From Karalla daura (lineage: Eukaryota > Chordata > Actinopteri > Chaetodontiformes > Leiognathidae): DNA of 64,000 bases. Where the stretch lies: NCBI GenBank assembly GCA_029224185.1, contig JANZKI010000097.1, positions 1-64,000 on the forward strand. The letters are read 5' to 3'. The notes under the pieces were generated by a model, which saw nothing but the letters and a program-made list of their open reading frames with translations, searched no databases and was not told the origin of the DNA. Numbering within the stretch: position 1 is the first letter of the stretch; each line of letters opens with the position of its first letter. Shown here one piece after another: positions 43,651 to 57,548 of this stretch. The translations under genes were made by a program, and so were the position numbers.

Positions 43651-46600
43651 CAGCCCCCTGCGTAGGAAACGGTGGGGAAAAGCGCTTTGAAAAAGTGTGT
43701 TGACGCATTCACCATCGGCCATTACGCAGTGCATCAACAGGCCAAAACAGTGTTTAGATCGCCTAGTTGGGCCTGTTTACAGCCCCCTGCGTCGGAAACA
43801 GTGAGGATAAGCGCTTTGAAAAAGTGTGTTGACGCATTCACCATTGGCCATGACGCAGTGCAGCAACAGGCCTAAACAGTGTTTAGAACGCCTAGTTGGG
43901 CCTGTTTACAGCCCCCTGCATCAGAAACGGTGGGAAAAAGCGCTTTGAAAAAGTGTGTTGACGCATTCACCATCGGCCATTACGCAGTGCAGCAACAGGC
44001 CTAAACAATGTTTAGAACGCCTAGTTGGGCCTATTTACAGCCCCCTGCGTAGGAAACGGTGGGGAAAAGCGCATTGAAAAAGTTTGACACATGCGCCATT
44101 GGCCAATACGCAGTGCAGCAACAGGCCAAAACAGTGTTTAGAACGCTTATTTGAGCCTGTTTACAGCCCCCTTCATGGGAGACTGTGGGGAAAAGCGCTT
44201 TCAAAAAGTTTGTTGACACATGCACCATTGGCAAAGACAGAGTGCAGCAACAGGCCTGAAAAGTGTTTAGAATGCTTATTTGAGCCTGTTTAAAGCCCCC
44301 TGCATAGGGGACTGTGGGGAAAAGCGCTTTGAAAAAGTTTGACACATGCACCATTGGCCAATACGCAGTGCAGCAACAGGCCTGAAAAGTGTTTAGAACG
44401 CTCATTTGAGCCATTTTACAGCCCCCTTTATGGGAGACTGTGGGGAAAAGCGCTTTGAAAAGGTTTGTTGACACATGCACCATTGGCTAAGACGCAGTGC
44501 TGCAACAGGCCTAAACAATATTTAGAACGCCTAGTTGGGCCTATTTACAGCCCCCTGCGTAGGAAACGGTGGGGAAAAGCACTTTGAAAAAGTGTGTTGA
44601 CGCATTCACCATCGGCCATTACGCAGTGCATCAACAGGCCAAAACAGTGTTTAGATCGCCTAGTTGGGCCTGTTTACAGCCCCCTGCGTCGGAAACGGTG
44701 AGGATAAGCGCTTTGAAAAAGTGTGTTGACGCATTCACCATTGGCCATGACGCAGTGCAGCAACAGGCCAAAACAGTGTTTAGATCGCCTAGTTGGGCCT
44801 GTTTACAGCCCCCTGCATAGGAAACGGTGGGGAAAAGCGCTTTGAAAAAGTGTGTTGACGCATTCACCATGGGCCATTACGTAGTGCAGCAACAGGCCTA
44901 AACAGTGTTTAGAGCGCCTATTTGGGCCTGTTTACAGCCCCCTGCGTAAGAAACGGTGGGGAAAAGCGCTTTGAAAAAGTGTGTTGACGCATTCACCATC
45001 GGCCATTACGCAGTGCAGCAACAGGCCTAAACAGTGTTTAGAACGCCTAGTTGGGCCTGTTTACAGCCCCCTGCGTAAGAAACGTTGGGGAAAAGCGCTT
45101 TGAAAAAGTGTGTTGACGCATTCACCATGGGCCACTTACTAGTGCAGCAACAGGCCTAAAAAGTGTTTAAAACGCCTAGTTGGGCCTGTTTACAGCCCCC
45201 TGCGTAAGAAACGGTGGGGAAAAGCGCTTTGAAAAAGTGTGTACACATTCACCATCGGACATTACGCAGTGCAGCAACAGGCCAAAACAGTGTTTAGATC
45301 GCCTAGTTGGGCCTGTTTACAGCCCCCTGCATAGGAAACGGTGGGGAAAAGCGCTTTGAAAAAGTGTGTTGACGCATTCACCATGGGCCATTACGTAGTG
45401 CAGCAACAGGCCTAAACAGTGTTTAGAGCGCCTAGTTGGGCCTGTTTACAGCCCCCTGCGTAAGAAACGGTGGGGAAAAGCGCTTTGAAAAAGTGTGTTG
45501 ACGCATTCACCATCGGCCATTACGCAGTGCAGCAACAGGCCTAAACAATGTTTAGAACGCCTAGTTGGGCCTATTTACAGCCCCCTGCGTAGGAAACGGT
45601 GGGGAAAAGCGCTTTGAAAAAGTGTGTTGACGCATTCACCATCGGCCATTACGCAGTGCATCAACAGGCCTAAACAGTGTTTAGATCGCCTAGTTGGGCC
45701 TGTTTACAGCCCCCTGCGTAGAAAACAGTGAGGATAAGCGCTTTGAAAAAGTGTGTTGACGCATTCACCATGGGCCAATACGCAGTGCAGCAAGAGGCCT
45801 AAACAGTGTTTAAAACGCCTAGTTGGGCCTGTTTACAGCCCCCGGCGTAGGAAACGGTGGGGAAAAGCGCTTTGAAAAAGTGTGTACACATTCACCATCG
45901 GACATTACGCAGTGCAGCAACAGGCCAAAACAGTGTTTAGATCGCCTAGTTGGGCCTGTTTACAGCCCCCTGCGTAGGAAACGGTGGGGAAAAGCGCTTT
46001 GAAAAAGTGTGTTGACGCATTCACCATGGGCCAGTACGTAGTGCAGCAACAGGCCTAAACAGTGTTTAGAGCGCCTATTTGGGCCTGTTTACAGCCCCCT
46101 GCGTAAGAAACGGTGGGGAAAAGCGCTTTGAAAAAGTGTGTTTACGCATTCACTATTGGCCATTACGCAGTGCAGCAACAGGCCTAAACAGTGTTTAGAA
46201 CGCCTAGTTGGGCCTGTTTACAACCCCCTGCATTGGAAGCGGTGGGGAAAAGCGCTTTGAAAAAGTGTGTTGACGCATTCACCATCGGCCAATACGCAGT
46301 GCAGCAACAGGCCTAAACAGTGTGTAGAACGCCTAGTTGGGCCTGTTTACAGCCCCCTGCGTAGGAAACGGTGAGGATAAGCGCTTTGAAAAAGTGTGTT
46401 GACGCATTCACCATTGGCCATGACGCAGTGCAGCAACAGGCCTAAACAGTGTTTAGAACGCCTAGTTGGGCCTGTTTACAGCCCCCTGCATCAGAAACGG
46501 TGGGAAAAAGCGCTTTGAAAAAGTGTGTTGACGCATTCACCATGGGCCATTACGCAGTGCAGCAACAGGCCTAAACAGTGTTTAGAACGCCTAGTTGGGC

Positions 46601-46865
46601 CTGTTTACAGCCCCCTGCGTAAGAAACGTTGGGGAAAAGCGCTTTGAAAAAGTGTGTTGACGCATTCACCATGGGCCACTTACTAGTGCAGCAACAGGCC
46701 TAAAAAGTGTTTAAAACGCCTAGTTGGGCCTGTTTACAACCCCCTGCATTGGAAACGGTGGGGAAAAGCGCTTTGAAAAAGTGTGTTGACGCATTCACCA
46801 TCGGCCATTACGCAGTGCTGCAACAGGCCTAAACAATGTTTAGAACGCCTAGTTGGGCCTATTTA
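43651..46865 (+). repeat. Zone 3 25-mer variant with mP-mS block, 3215 bp
   Basis: 25 monomers, but the first mG-mH-mI-mJ tract is replaced by mG, mH/mE hybrid (44935), mA and mF (45193-45319), then mG-mH-mI-mJ-mK and the standard end. The extra 127-bp mF makes it 2 bp shorter than the standard 25-mer. The mH/mE-mA-mF insertion is the same as in the 21-mer at 35157, so the two share a lineage. Confidence 0.91.
44038..44547 (+). repeat. Divergent mP-mQ-mR-mS block, copy 5
   Basis: 510 bp, 4505 bp after copy 4 and read as identical to it. Confidence 0.93.
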
Positions 46866-48538
46866 CAGCCCCCTGCGTAGGAAACGGTGGGGAAAAGCGC
46901 TTTGAAAAAGTGTGTTGACGCATTCACCATCGGCCATTACGCAGTGCATCAACAGGCCAAAACAGTGTTTAGATCGCCTAGTTGGGCCTGTTTACAGCCC
47001 CCTGCGTCGGAAACGGTGAGGATAAGCGCTTTGAAAAAGTGTGTTGACGCATTCACCATTGGCCATGACGCAGTGCAGCAACAGGCCTAAACAGTGTTTA
47101 GAACGCCTAGTTGGGCCTGTTTACAGCCCCCTGCATCAGAAACGGTGGGAAAAAGCGCTTTGAAAAAGTGTGTTGACGCATTCACCATGGGCCATTACGC
47201 AGTGCAGCAACAGGCCTAAACAGTGTTTAGAACGCCTAGTTGGGCCTGTTTACAGCCCCCTGCATCAGAAACGGTGGGAAAAAGCGCTTTGAAAAAGTGT
47301 GTTGACGCATTCACCATGGGCCATTACGCAGTGCAGCAACAGGCCTAAACAGTGTTTAGAACGCCTAGTTGGGCCTGTTTACAGCCCCCTGCGTAAGAAA
47401 CGTTGGGGAAAAGCGCTTTGAAAAAGTGTGTTGACGCATTCACCATGGGCCACTTACTAGTGCAGCAACAGGCCTAAAAAGTGTTTAAAACGCCTAGTTG
47501 GGCCTGTTTACAGCCCCCTGCGTAAGAAACGGTGGGGAAAAGCGCTTTGAAAAAGTGTGTACACATTCACCATCGGACATTACGCAGTGCAGCAACAGGC
47601 CAAAACAGTGTTTAGAACGCCTAGTTGGGCCTGTTTACAGCCCCCTGCATCAGAAACGGTGGGAAAAAGCGCTTTGAAAAAGTGTGTTGACGCATTCACC
47701 ATGGGCCATTACGCAGTGCAGCAACAGGCCTAAACAGTGTTTAGAACGCCTAGTTGGGCCTGTTTACAGCCCCCTGCGTAAGAAACGTTGGGGAAAAGCG
47801 CTTTGAAAAAGTGTGTTGACGCATTCACCATGGGCCACTTACTAGTGCAGCAACAGGCCTAAAAAGTGTTTAAAACGCCTAGTTGGGCCTGTTTACAGCC
47901 CCCTGCGTAAGAAACGGTGGGGAAAAGCGCTTTGAAAAAGTGTGTACACATTCACCATCGGACATTACGCAGTGCAGCAACAGGCCAAAACAGTGTTTAG
48001 AACGCCTAGTTGGGCCTGTTTACAGCCCCCTGCATCAGAAACGGTGGGAAAAAGCGCTTTGAAAAAGTGTGTTGACGCATTCACCATGGGCCATTACGCA
48101 GTGCAGCAACAGGCCTAAACAGTGTTTAGAACGCCTAGTTGGGCCTGTTTACAGCCCCCTGCATCAGAAACGGTGGGAAAAAGCGCTTTGAAAAAGTGTG
48201 TTGACGCATTCACCATGGGCCATTACGCAGTGCAGCAACAGGCCTAAACAATGTTTAGAACGCCTAGTTGGGCCTGTTTACAGCCCCCTGCGTAAGAAAC
48301 GTTGGGGAAAAGCGCTTTGAAAAAGTGTGTTGACGCATTCACCATGGGCCACTTACTAGTGCAGCAACAGGCCTAAAAAGTGTTTAAAACGCCTAGTTGG
48401 GCCTGTTTACAACCCCCTGCATTGGAAACGGTGGGGAAAAGCGCTTTGAAAAAGTGTGTTGACGCATTCACCATCGGCCATTACGCAGTGCTGCAACAGG
48501 CCTAAACAATGTTTAGAACGCCTAGTTGGGCCTATTTA
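46866..48538 (+). repeat. Zone 3 13-mer, expanded 10-mer, 1673 bp
   Basis: Order: mC-mD-mE-mE-mA-mF-mE-mA-mF-mE-mE-mA-mB. It is the zone 3 10-mer with the triplet mA-mF-mE (385 bp) duplicated in tandem, with mF copies at 47511-47637 and 47896-48022. It accounts for most of the 4888-bp spacing between blocks 5 and 6. Confidence 0.92.
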
Positions 48539-51500
48539 CAGCCCCCTGCGTAGGAAACGGTGGGGAAAAGCGCTTTGAAAAAGTGTGTTGACGCATTCAC
48601 CATCGGCCATTACGCAGTGCATCAACAGGCCAAAACAGTGTTTAGATCGCCTAGTTGGGCCTGTTTACAGCCCCCTGCGTCGGAAACAGTGAGGATAAGC
48701 GCTTTGAAAAAGTGTGTTGACGCATTCACCATTGGCCATGACGCAGTGCAGCAACAGGCCTAAACAGTGTTTAGAACGCCTAGTTGGGCCTGTTTACAGC
48801 CCCCTGCATCAGAAACGGTGGGAAAAAGCGCTTTGAAAAAGTGTGTTGACGCATTCACCATCGGCCATTACGCAGTGCAGCAACAGGCCTAAACAATGTT
48901 TAGAACGCCTAGTTGGGCCTATTTACAGCCCCCTGCGTAGGAAACGGTGGGGAAAAGCGCATTGAAAAAGTTTGACACATGCGCCATTGGCCAATACGCA
49001 GTGCAGCAACAGGCCAAAACAGTGTTTAGAACGCTTATTTGAGCCTGTTTACAGCCCCCTTCATGGGAGACTGTGGGGAAAAGCGCTTTCAAAAAGTTTG
49101 TTGACACATGCACCATTGGCAAAGACAGAGTGCAGCAACAGGCCTGAAAAGTGTTTAGAATGCTTATTTGAGCCTGTTTAAAGCCCCCTGCATAGGGGAC
49201 TGTGGGGAAAAGCGCTTTGAAAAAGTTTGACACATGCACCATTGGCCAATACGCAGTGCAGCAACAGGCCTGAAAAGTGTTTAGAACGCTCATTTGAGCC
49301 ATTTTACAGCCCCCTTTATGGGAGACTGTGGGGAAAAGCGCTTTGAAAAGGTTTGTTGACACATGCACCATTGGCTAAGACGCAGTGCTGCAACAGGCCT
49401 AAACAATATTTAGAACGCCTAGTTGGGCCTATTTACAGCCCCCTGCGTAGGAAACGGTGGGGAAAAGCACTTTGAAAAAGTGTGTTGACGCATTCACCAT
49501 CGGCCATTACGCAGTGCATCAACAGGCCAAAACAGTGTTTAGATCGCCTAGTTGGGCCTGTTTACAGCCCCCTGCGTCGGAAACGGTGAGGATAAGCGCT
49601 TTGAAAAAGTGTGTTGACGCATTCACCATTGGCCATGACGCAGTGCAGCAACAGGCCAAAACAGTGTTTAGATCGCCTAGTTGGGCCTGTTTACAGCCCC
49701 CTGCATAGGAAACGGTGGGGAAAAGCGCTTTGAAAAAGTGTGTTGACGCATTCACCATGGGCCATTACGTAGTGCAGCAACAGGCCTAAACAGTGTTTAG
49801 AGCGCCTATTTGGGCCTGTTTACAGCCCCCTGCGTAAGAAACGGTGGGGAAAAGCGCTTTGAAAAAGTGTGTTGACGCATTCACCATCGGCCATTACGCA
49901 GTGCAGCAACAGGCCTAAACAATGTTTAGAACGCCTAGTTGGGCCTATTTACAGCCCCCTGCGCAGGAAACGGTGGGGAAAAGCGCTTTGAAAAAGTGTG
50001 TTGACGCATTCACCATCGGCCATTACGCAGTGCATCAACAGGCCTAAACAGTGTTTAGATCGCCTAGTTGGGCCTGTTTACAGCCCCCTGCGTAGAAAAC
50101 GGTGAGGATAAGCGCTTTGAAAAAGTGTGTTGACGCATTCACCATGGGCCAATACGCAGTGCAGCAAGAGGCCTAAACAGTGTTTAGATCGCCTAGTTGG
50201 GCCTGTTTACAGCCCCCTGCATAGGAAACGGTGGGGAAAAGCGCTTTGAAAAAGTGTGTTGACGCATTCACCATGGGCCATTACGTAGTGCAGCAACAGG
50301 CCTAAACAGTGTTTAGAGCGCCTAGTTGGGCCTGTTTACAGCCCCCTGCGTAAGAAACGGTGGGGAAAAGCGCTTTGAAAAAGTGTGTTGACGCATTCAC
50401 CATCGGCCATTACGCAGTGCAGCAACAGGCCTAAACAATGTTTAGAACGCCTAGTTGGGCCTCTTTACAGCCCCCTGCGTAGGAAACGGTGGGGAAAAGC
50501 GCTTTGAAAAAGTGTGTTGACGCATTCACCATCGGCCATTACGCAGTGCATCAACAGGCCTAAACAGTGTTTAGATCGCCTAGTTGGGCCTGTTTACAGC
50601 CCCCTGCGTAGAAAACAGTGAGGATAAGCGCTTTGAAAAAGTGTGTTGACGCATTCACCATGGGCCAATACGCAGTGCAGCAAGAGGCCTAAACAGTGTT
50701 TAAAACGCCTAGTTGGGCCTGTTTACAGCCCCCGGCGTAGGAAACGGTGGGGAAAAGCGCTTTGAAAAAGTGTGTACACATTCACCATCGGACATTACGC
50801 AGTGCAGCAACAGGCCAAAACAGTGTTTAGATCGCCTAGTTGGGCCTGTTTACAGCCCCCTGCGTAGGAAACGGTGGGGAAAAGCGCTTTGAAAAAGTGT
50901 GTTGACGCATTCACCATGGGCCAGTACGTAGTGCAGCAACAGGCCTAAACAGTGTTTAGAGCGCCTATTTGGGCCTGTTTACAGCCCCCTGCGTAAGAAA
51001 CGGTGGGGAAAAGCGCTTTGAAAAAGTGTGTTTACGCATTCACTATTGGCCATTACGCAGTGCAGCAACAGGCCTAAACAGTGTTTAGAACGCCTAGTTG
51101 GGCCTGTTTACAACCCCCTGCATTGGAAGCGGTGGGGAAAAGCGCTTTGAAAAAGTGTGTTGACGCATTCACCATCGGCCAATACGCAGTGCAGCAACAG
51201 GCCTAAACAGTGTGTAGAACGCCTAGTTGGGCCTGTTTACAGCCCCCTGCGTAGGAAACGGTGAGGATAAGCGCTTTGAAAAAGTGTGTTGACGCATTCA
51301 CCATTGGCCATGACGCAGTGCAGCAACAGGCCTAAACAGTGTTTAGAACGCCTAGTTGGGCCTGTTTACAGCCCCCTGCATCAGAAACGGTGGGAAAAAG
51401 CGCTTTGAAAAAGTGTGTTGACGCATTCACCATGGGCCATTACGCAGTGCAGCAACAGGCCTAAACAGTGTTTAGAACGCCTAGTTGGGCCTGTTTACAG

Positions 51501-51755
51501 CCCCCTGCGTAAGAAACGTTGGGGAAAAGCGCTTTGAAAAAGTGTGTTGACGCATTCACCATGGGCCACTTACTAGTGCAGCAACAGGCCTAAAAAGTGT
51601 TTAAAACGCCTAGTTGGGCCTGTTTACAACCCCCTGCATTGGAAACGGTGGGGAAAAGCGCTTTGAAAAAGTGTGTTGACGCATTCACCATCGGCCATTA
51701 CGCAGTGCTGCAACAGGCCTAAACAATGTTTAGAACGCCTAGTTGGGCCTATTTA
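48539..51755 (+). repeat. Zone 3 25-mer with mP-mS block, 3217 bp
   Basis: Same order as 39146-42362. Private change: A to C at 50463 (CCTCTTTACAG) in an mH. Confidence 0.93.
48926..49435 (+). repeat. Divergent mP-mQ-mR-mS block, copy 6
   Basis: 510 bp, 4888 bp after copy 5 and read as identical to it. Confidence 0.93.
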
Positions 51756-53043
51756 CAGCCCCCTGCGTAGGAAACGGTGGGGAAAAGCGCTTTGAAAAAG
51801 TGTGTTGACGCATTCACCATCGGCCATTACGCAGTGCATCAACAGGCCAAAACAGTGTTTAGATCGCCTAGTTGGGCCTGTTTACAGCCCCCTGCGTCGG
51901 AAACGGTGAGGATAAGCGCTTTGAAAAAGTGTGTTGACGCATTCACCATTGGCCATGACGCAGTGCAGCAACAGGCCTAAACAGTGTTTAGAACGCCTAG
52001 TTGGGCCTGTTTACAGCCCCCTGCATCAGAAACGGTGGGAAAAAGCGCTTTGAAAAAGTGTGTTGACGCATTCACCATGGGCCATTACGCAGTGCAGCAA
52101 CAGGCCTAAACAGTGTTTAGAACGCCTAGTTGGGCCTGTTTACAGCCCCCTGCATCAGAAACGGTGGGAAAAAGCGCTTTGAAAAAGTGTGTTGACGCAT
52201 TCACCATGGGCCATTACGCAGTGCAGCAACAGGCCTAAACAGTGTTTAGAACGCCTAGTTGGGCCTGTTTACAGCCCCCTGCGTAAGAAACGTTGGGGAA
52301 AAGCGCTTTGAAAAAGTGTGTTGACGCATTCACCATGGGCCACTTACTAGTGCAGCAACAGGCCTAAAAAGTGTTTAAAACGCCTAGTTGGGCCTGTTTA
52401 CAGCCCCCTGCGTAAGAAACGGTGGGGAAAAGCGCTTTGAAAAAGTGTGTACACATTCACCATCGGACATTACGCAGTGCAGCAACAGGCCAAAACAGTG
52501 TTTAGAACGCCTAGTTGGGCCTGTTTACAGCCCCCTGCATCAGAAACGGTGGGAAAAAGCGCTTTGAAAAAGTGTGTTGACGCATTCACCATGGGCCATT
52601 ACGCAGTGCAGCAACAGGCCTAAACAGTGTTTAGAACGCCTAGTTGGGCCTGTTTACAGCCCCCTGCATCAGAAACGGTGGGAAAAAGCGCTTTGAAAAA
52701 GTGTGTTGACGCATTCACCATGGGCCATTACGCAGTGCAGCAACAGGCCTAAACAATGTTTAGAACGCCTAGTTGGGCCTGTTTACAGCCCCCTGCGTAA
52801 GAAACGTTGGGGAAAAGCGCTTTGAAAAAGTGTGTTGACGCATTCACCATGGGCCACTTACTAGTGCAGCAACAGGCCTAAAAAGTGTTTAAAACGCCTA
52901 GTTGGGCCTGTTTACAACCCCCTGCATTGGAAACGGTGGGGAAAAGCGCTTTGAAAAAGTGTGTTGACGCATTCACCATCGGCCATTACGCAGTGCTGCA
53001 ACAGGCCTAAACAATGTTTAGAACGCCTAGTTGGGCCTATTTA
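51756..53043 (+). repeat. Zone 3 10-mer, copy 5
   Basis: Same order and subtypes as the other zone 3 10-mers. Confidence 0.92.
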
Positions 53044-56000
53044 CAGCCCCCTGCGTAGGAAACGGTGGGGAAAAGCGCTTTGAAAAAGTGTGTTGACGCA
53101 TTCACCATCGGCCATTACGCAGTGCATCAACAGGCCAAAACAGTGTTTAGATCGCCTAGTTGGGCCTGTTTACAGCCCCCTGCGTCGGAAACAGTGAGGA
53201 TAAGCGCTTTGAAAAAGTGTGTTGACGCATTCACCATTGGCCATGACGCAGTGCAGCAACAGGCCTAAACAGTGTTTAGAACGCCTAGTTGGGCCTGTTT
53301 ACAGCCCCCTGCATCAGAAACGGTGGGAAAAAGCGCTTTGAAAAAGTGTGTTGACGCATTCACCATCGGCCATTACGCAGTGCAGCAACAGGCCTAAACA
53401 ATGTTTAGAACGCCTAGTTGGGCCTATTTACAGCCCCCTGCGTAGGAAACGGTGGGGAAAAGCGCATTGAAAAAGTTTGACACATGCGCCATTGGCCAAT
53501 ACGCAGTGCAGCAACAGGCCAAAACAGTGTTTAGAACGCTTATTTGAGCCTGTTTACAGCCCCCTTCATGGGAGACTGTGGGGAAAAGCGCTTTCAAAAA
53601 GTTTGTTGACACATGCACCATTGGCAAAGACAGAGTGCAGCAACAGGCCTGAAAAGTGTTTAGAATGCTTATTTGAGCCTGTTTAAAGCCCCCTGCATAG
53701 GGGACTGTGGGGAAAAGCGCTTTGAAAAAGTTTGACACATGCACCATTGGCCAATACGCAGTGCAGCAACAGGCCTGAAAAGTGTTTAGAACGCTCATTT
53801 GAGCCATTTTACAGCCCCCTTTATGGGAGACTGTGGGGAAAAGCGCTTTGAAAAGGTTTGTTGACACATGCACCATTGGCTAAGACGCAGTGCTGCAACA
53901 GGCCTAAACAATATTTAGAACGCCTAGTTGGGCCTATTTACAGCCCCCTGCGTAGGAAACGGTGGGGAAAAGCACTTTGAAAAAGTGTGTTGACGCATTC
54001 ACCATCGGCCATTACGCAGTGCATCAACAGGCCAAAACAGTGTTTAGATCGCCTAGTTGGGCCTGTTTACAGCCCCCTGCGTCGGAAACGGTGAGGATAA
54101 GCGCTTTGAAAAAGTGTGTTGACGCATTCACCATTGGCCATGACGCAGTGCAGCAACAGGCCAAAACAGTGTTTAGATCGCCTAGTTGGGCCTGTTTACA
54201 GCCCCCTGCATAGGAAACGGTGGGGAAAAGCGCTTTGAAAAAGTGTGTTGACGCATTCACCATGGGCCATTACGTAGTGCAGCAACAGGCCTAAACAGTG
54301 TTTAGAGCGCCTATTTGGGCCTGTTTACAGCCCCCTGCGTAAGAAACGGTGGGGAAAAGCGCTTTGAAAAAGTGTGTTGACGCATTCACCATCGGCCATT
54401 ACGCAGTGCAGCAACAGGCCTAAACAATGTTTAGAACGCCTAGTTGGGCCTATTTACAGCCCCCTGCGCAGGAAACGGTGGGGAAAAGCGCTTTGAAAAA
54501 GTGTGTTGACGCATTCACCATCGGCCATTACGCAGTGCATCAACAGGCCTAAACAGTGTTTAGATCGCCTAGTTGGGCCTGTTTACAGCCCCCTGCGTAG
54601 AAAACGGTGAGGATAAGCGCTTTGAAAAAGTGTGTTGACGCATTCACCATGGGCCAATACGCAGTGCAGCAAGAGGCCTAAACAGTGTTTAGATCGCCTA
54701 GTTGGGCCTGTTTACAGCCCCCTGCATAGGAAACGGTGGGGAAAAGCGCTTTGAAAAAGTGTGTTGACGCATTCACCATGGGCCATTACGTAGTGCAGCA
54801 ACAGGCCTAAACAGTGTTTAGAGCGCCTAGTTGGGCCTGTTTACAGCCCCCTGCGTAAGAAACGGTGGGGAAAAGCGCTTTGAAAAAGTGTGTTGACGCA
54901 TTCACCATCGGCCATTACGCAGTGCAGCAACAGGCCTAAACAATGTTTAGAACGCCTAGTTGGGCCTATTTACAGCCCCCTGCGTAGGAAACGGTGGGGA
55001 AAAGCGCTTTGAAAAAGTGTGTTGACGCATTCACCATCGGCCATTACGCAGTGCATCAACAGGCCTAAACAGTGTTTAGATCGCCTAGTTGGGCCTGTTT
55101 ACAGCCCCCTGCGTAGAAAACAGTGAGGATAAGCGCTTTGAAAAAGTGTGTTGACGCATTCACCATGGGCCAATACGCAGTGCAGCAAGAGGCCTAAACA
55201 GTGTTTAAAACGCCTAGTTGGGCCTGTTTACAGCCCCCGGCGTAGGAAACGGTGGGGAAAAGCGCTTTGAAAAAGTGTGTACACATTCACCATCGGACAT
55301 TACGCAGTGCAGCAACAGGCCAAAACAGTGTTTAGATCGCCTAGTTGGGCCTGTTTACAGCCCCCTGCGTAGGAAACGGTGGGGAAAAGCGCTTTGAAAA
55401 AGTGTGTTGACGCATTCACCATGGGCCAGTACGTAGTGCAGCAACAGGCCTAAACAGTGTTTAGAGCGCCTATTTGGGCCTGTTTACAGCCCCCTGCGTA
55501 AGAAACGGTGGGGAAAAGCGCTTTGAAAAAGTGTGTTTACGCATTCACTATTGGCCATTACGCAGTGCAGCAACAGGCCTAAACAGTGTTTAGAACGCCT
55601 AGTTGGGCCTGTTTACAACCCCCTGCATTGGAAGCGGTGGGGAAAAGCGCTTTGAAAAAGTGTGTTGACGCATTCACCATCGGCCAATACGCAGTGCAGC
55701 AACAGGCCTAAACAGTGTGTAGAACGCCTAGTTGGGCCTGTTTACAGCCCCCTGCGTAGGAAACGGTGAGGATAAGCGCTTTGAAAAAGTGTGTTGACGC
55801 ATTCACCATTGGCCATGACGCAGTGCAGCAACAGGCCTAAACAGTGTTTAGAACGCCTAGTTGGGCCTGTTTACAGCCCCCTGCATCAGAAACGGTGGGA
55901 AAAAGCGCTTTGAAAAAGTGTGTTGACGCATTCACCATGGGCCATTACGCAGTGCAGCAACAGGCCTAAACAGTGTTTAGAACGCCTAGTTGGGCCTGTT

Positions 56001-56260
56001 TACAGCCCCCTGCGTAAGAAACGTTGGGGAAAAGCGCTTTGAAAAAGTGTGTTGACGCATTCACCATGGGCCACTTACTAGTGCAGCAACAGGCCTAAAA
56101 AGTGTTTAAAACGCCTAGTTGGGCCTGTTTACAACCCCCTGCATTGGAAACGGTGGGGAAAAGCGCTTTGAAAAAGTGTGTTGACGCATTCACCATCGGC
56201 CATTACGCAGTGCTGCAACAGGCCTAAACAATGTTTAGAACGCCTAGTTGGGCCTATTTA
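53044..56260 (+). repeat. Zone 3 25-mer with mP-mS block, 3217 bp
   Basis: Same order as 39146-42362 and 48539-51755. I saw no private substitution in it. Confidence 0.93.
53431..53940 (+). repeat. Divergent mP-mQ-mR-mS block, copy 7
   Basis: 510 bp, 4505 bp after copy 6 and read as identical to it. Confidence 0.93.
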
Positions 56261-57548
56261 CAGCCCCCTGCGTAGGAAACGGTGGGGAAAAGCGCTTTGA
56301 AAAAGTGTGTTGACGCATTCACCATCGGCCATTACGCAGTGCATCAACAGGCCAAAACAGTGTTTAGATCGCCTAGTTGGGCCTGTTTACAGCCCCCTGC
56401 GTCGGAAACGGTGAGGATAAGCGCTTTGAAAAAGTGTGTTGACGCATTCACCATTGGCCATGACGCAGTGCAGCAACAGGCCTAAACAGTGTTTAGAACG
56501 CCTAGTTGGGCCTGTTTACAGCCCCCTGCATCAGAAACGGTGGGAAAAAGCGCTTTGAAAAAGTGTGTTGACGCATTCACCATGGGCCATTACGCAGTGC
56601 AGCAACAGGCCTAAACAGTGTTTAGAACGCCTAGTTGGGCCTGTTTACAGCCCCCTGCATCAGAAACGGTGGGAAAAAGCGCTTTGAAAAAGTGTGTTGA
56701 CGCATTCACCATGGGCCATTACGCAGTGCAGCAACAGGCCTAAACAGTGTTTAGAACGCCTAGTTGGGCCTGTTTACAGCCCCCTGCGTAAGAAACGTTG
56801 GGGAAAAGCGCTTTGAAAAAGTGTGTTGACGCATTCACCATGGGCCACTTACTAGTGCAGCAACAGGCCTAAAAAGTGTTTAAAACGCCTAGTTGGGCCT
56901 GTTTACAGCCCCCTGCGTAAGAAACGGTGGGGAAAAGCGCTTTGAAAAAGTGTGTACACATTCACCATCGGACATTACGCAGTGCAGCAACAGGCCAAAA
57001 CAGTGTTTAGAACGCCTAGTTGGGCCTGTTTACAGCCCCCTGCATCAGAAACGGTGGGAAAAAGCGCTTTGAAAAAGTGTGTTGACGCATTCACCATGGG
57101 CCATTACGCAGTGCAGCAACAGGCCTAAACAGTGTTTAGAACGCCTAGTTGGGCCTGTTTACAGCCCCCTGCATCAGAAACGGTGGGAAAAAGCGCTTTG
57201 AAAAAGTGTGTTGACGCATTCACCATGGGCCATTACGCAGTGCAGCAACAGGCCTAAACAATTTTTAGAATTCCTAGTTGGGCCTGTTTACAGCCCCCTG
57301 CTTAAGAAACGTTGGGGAAAAGCGCTTTGAAAAAGTGTGTTGACGCATTCACCATGGGCCACTTACTAGTGCAGCAACAGGCCTAAAAAGTGTTTAAAAC
57401 GCCTAGTTGGGCCTGTTTACAACCCCCTGCATTGGAAACGGTGGGGAAAAGCGCTTTGAAAAAGTGTGTTGACGCATTCACCATCGGCCATTACGCAGTG
57501 CTGCAACAGGCCTAAACAATGTTTAGAACGCCTAGTTGGGCCTATTTA
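56261..57548 (+). repeat. Zone 3 10-mer, copy 6, with a substitution cluster
   Basis: Same order as the other zone 3 10-mers, but four substitutions fall within 40 bp at the mE-mA joint: 57263 G to T, 57271 C to T, 57272 G to T and 57302 G to T. They produce ATTTTTAGAATTCCTAG and GCTTAAG, and two CpG sites are lost. Confidence 0.92.
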
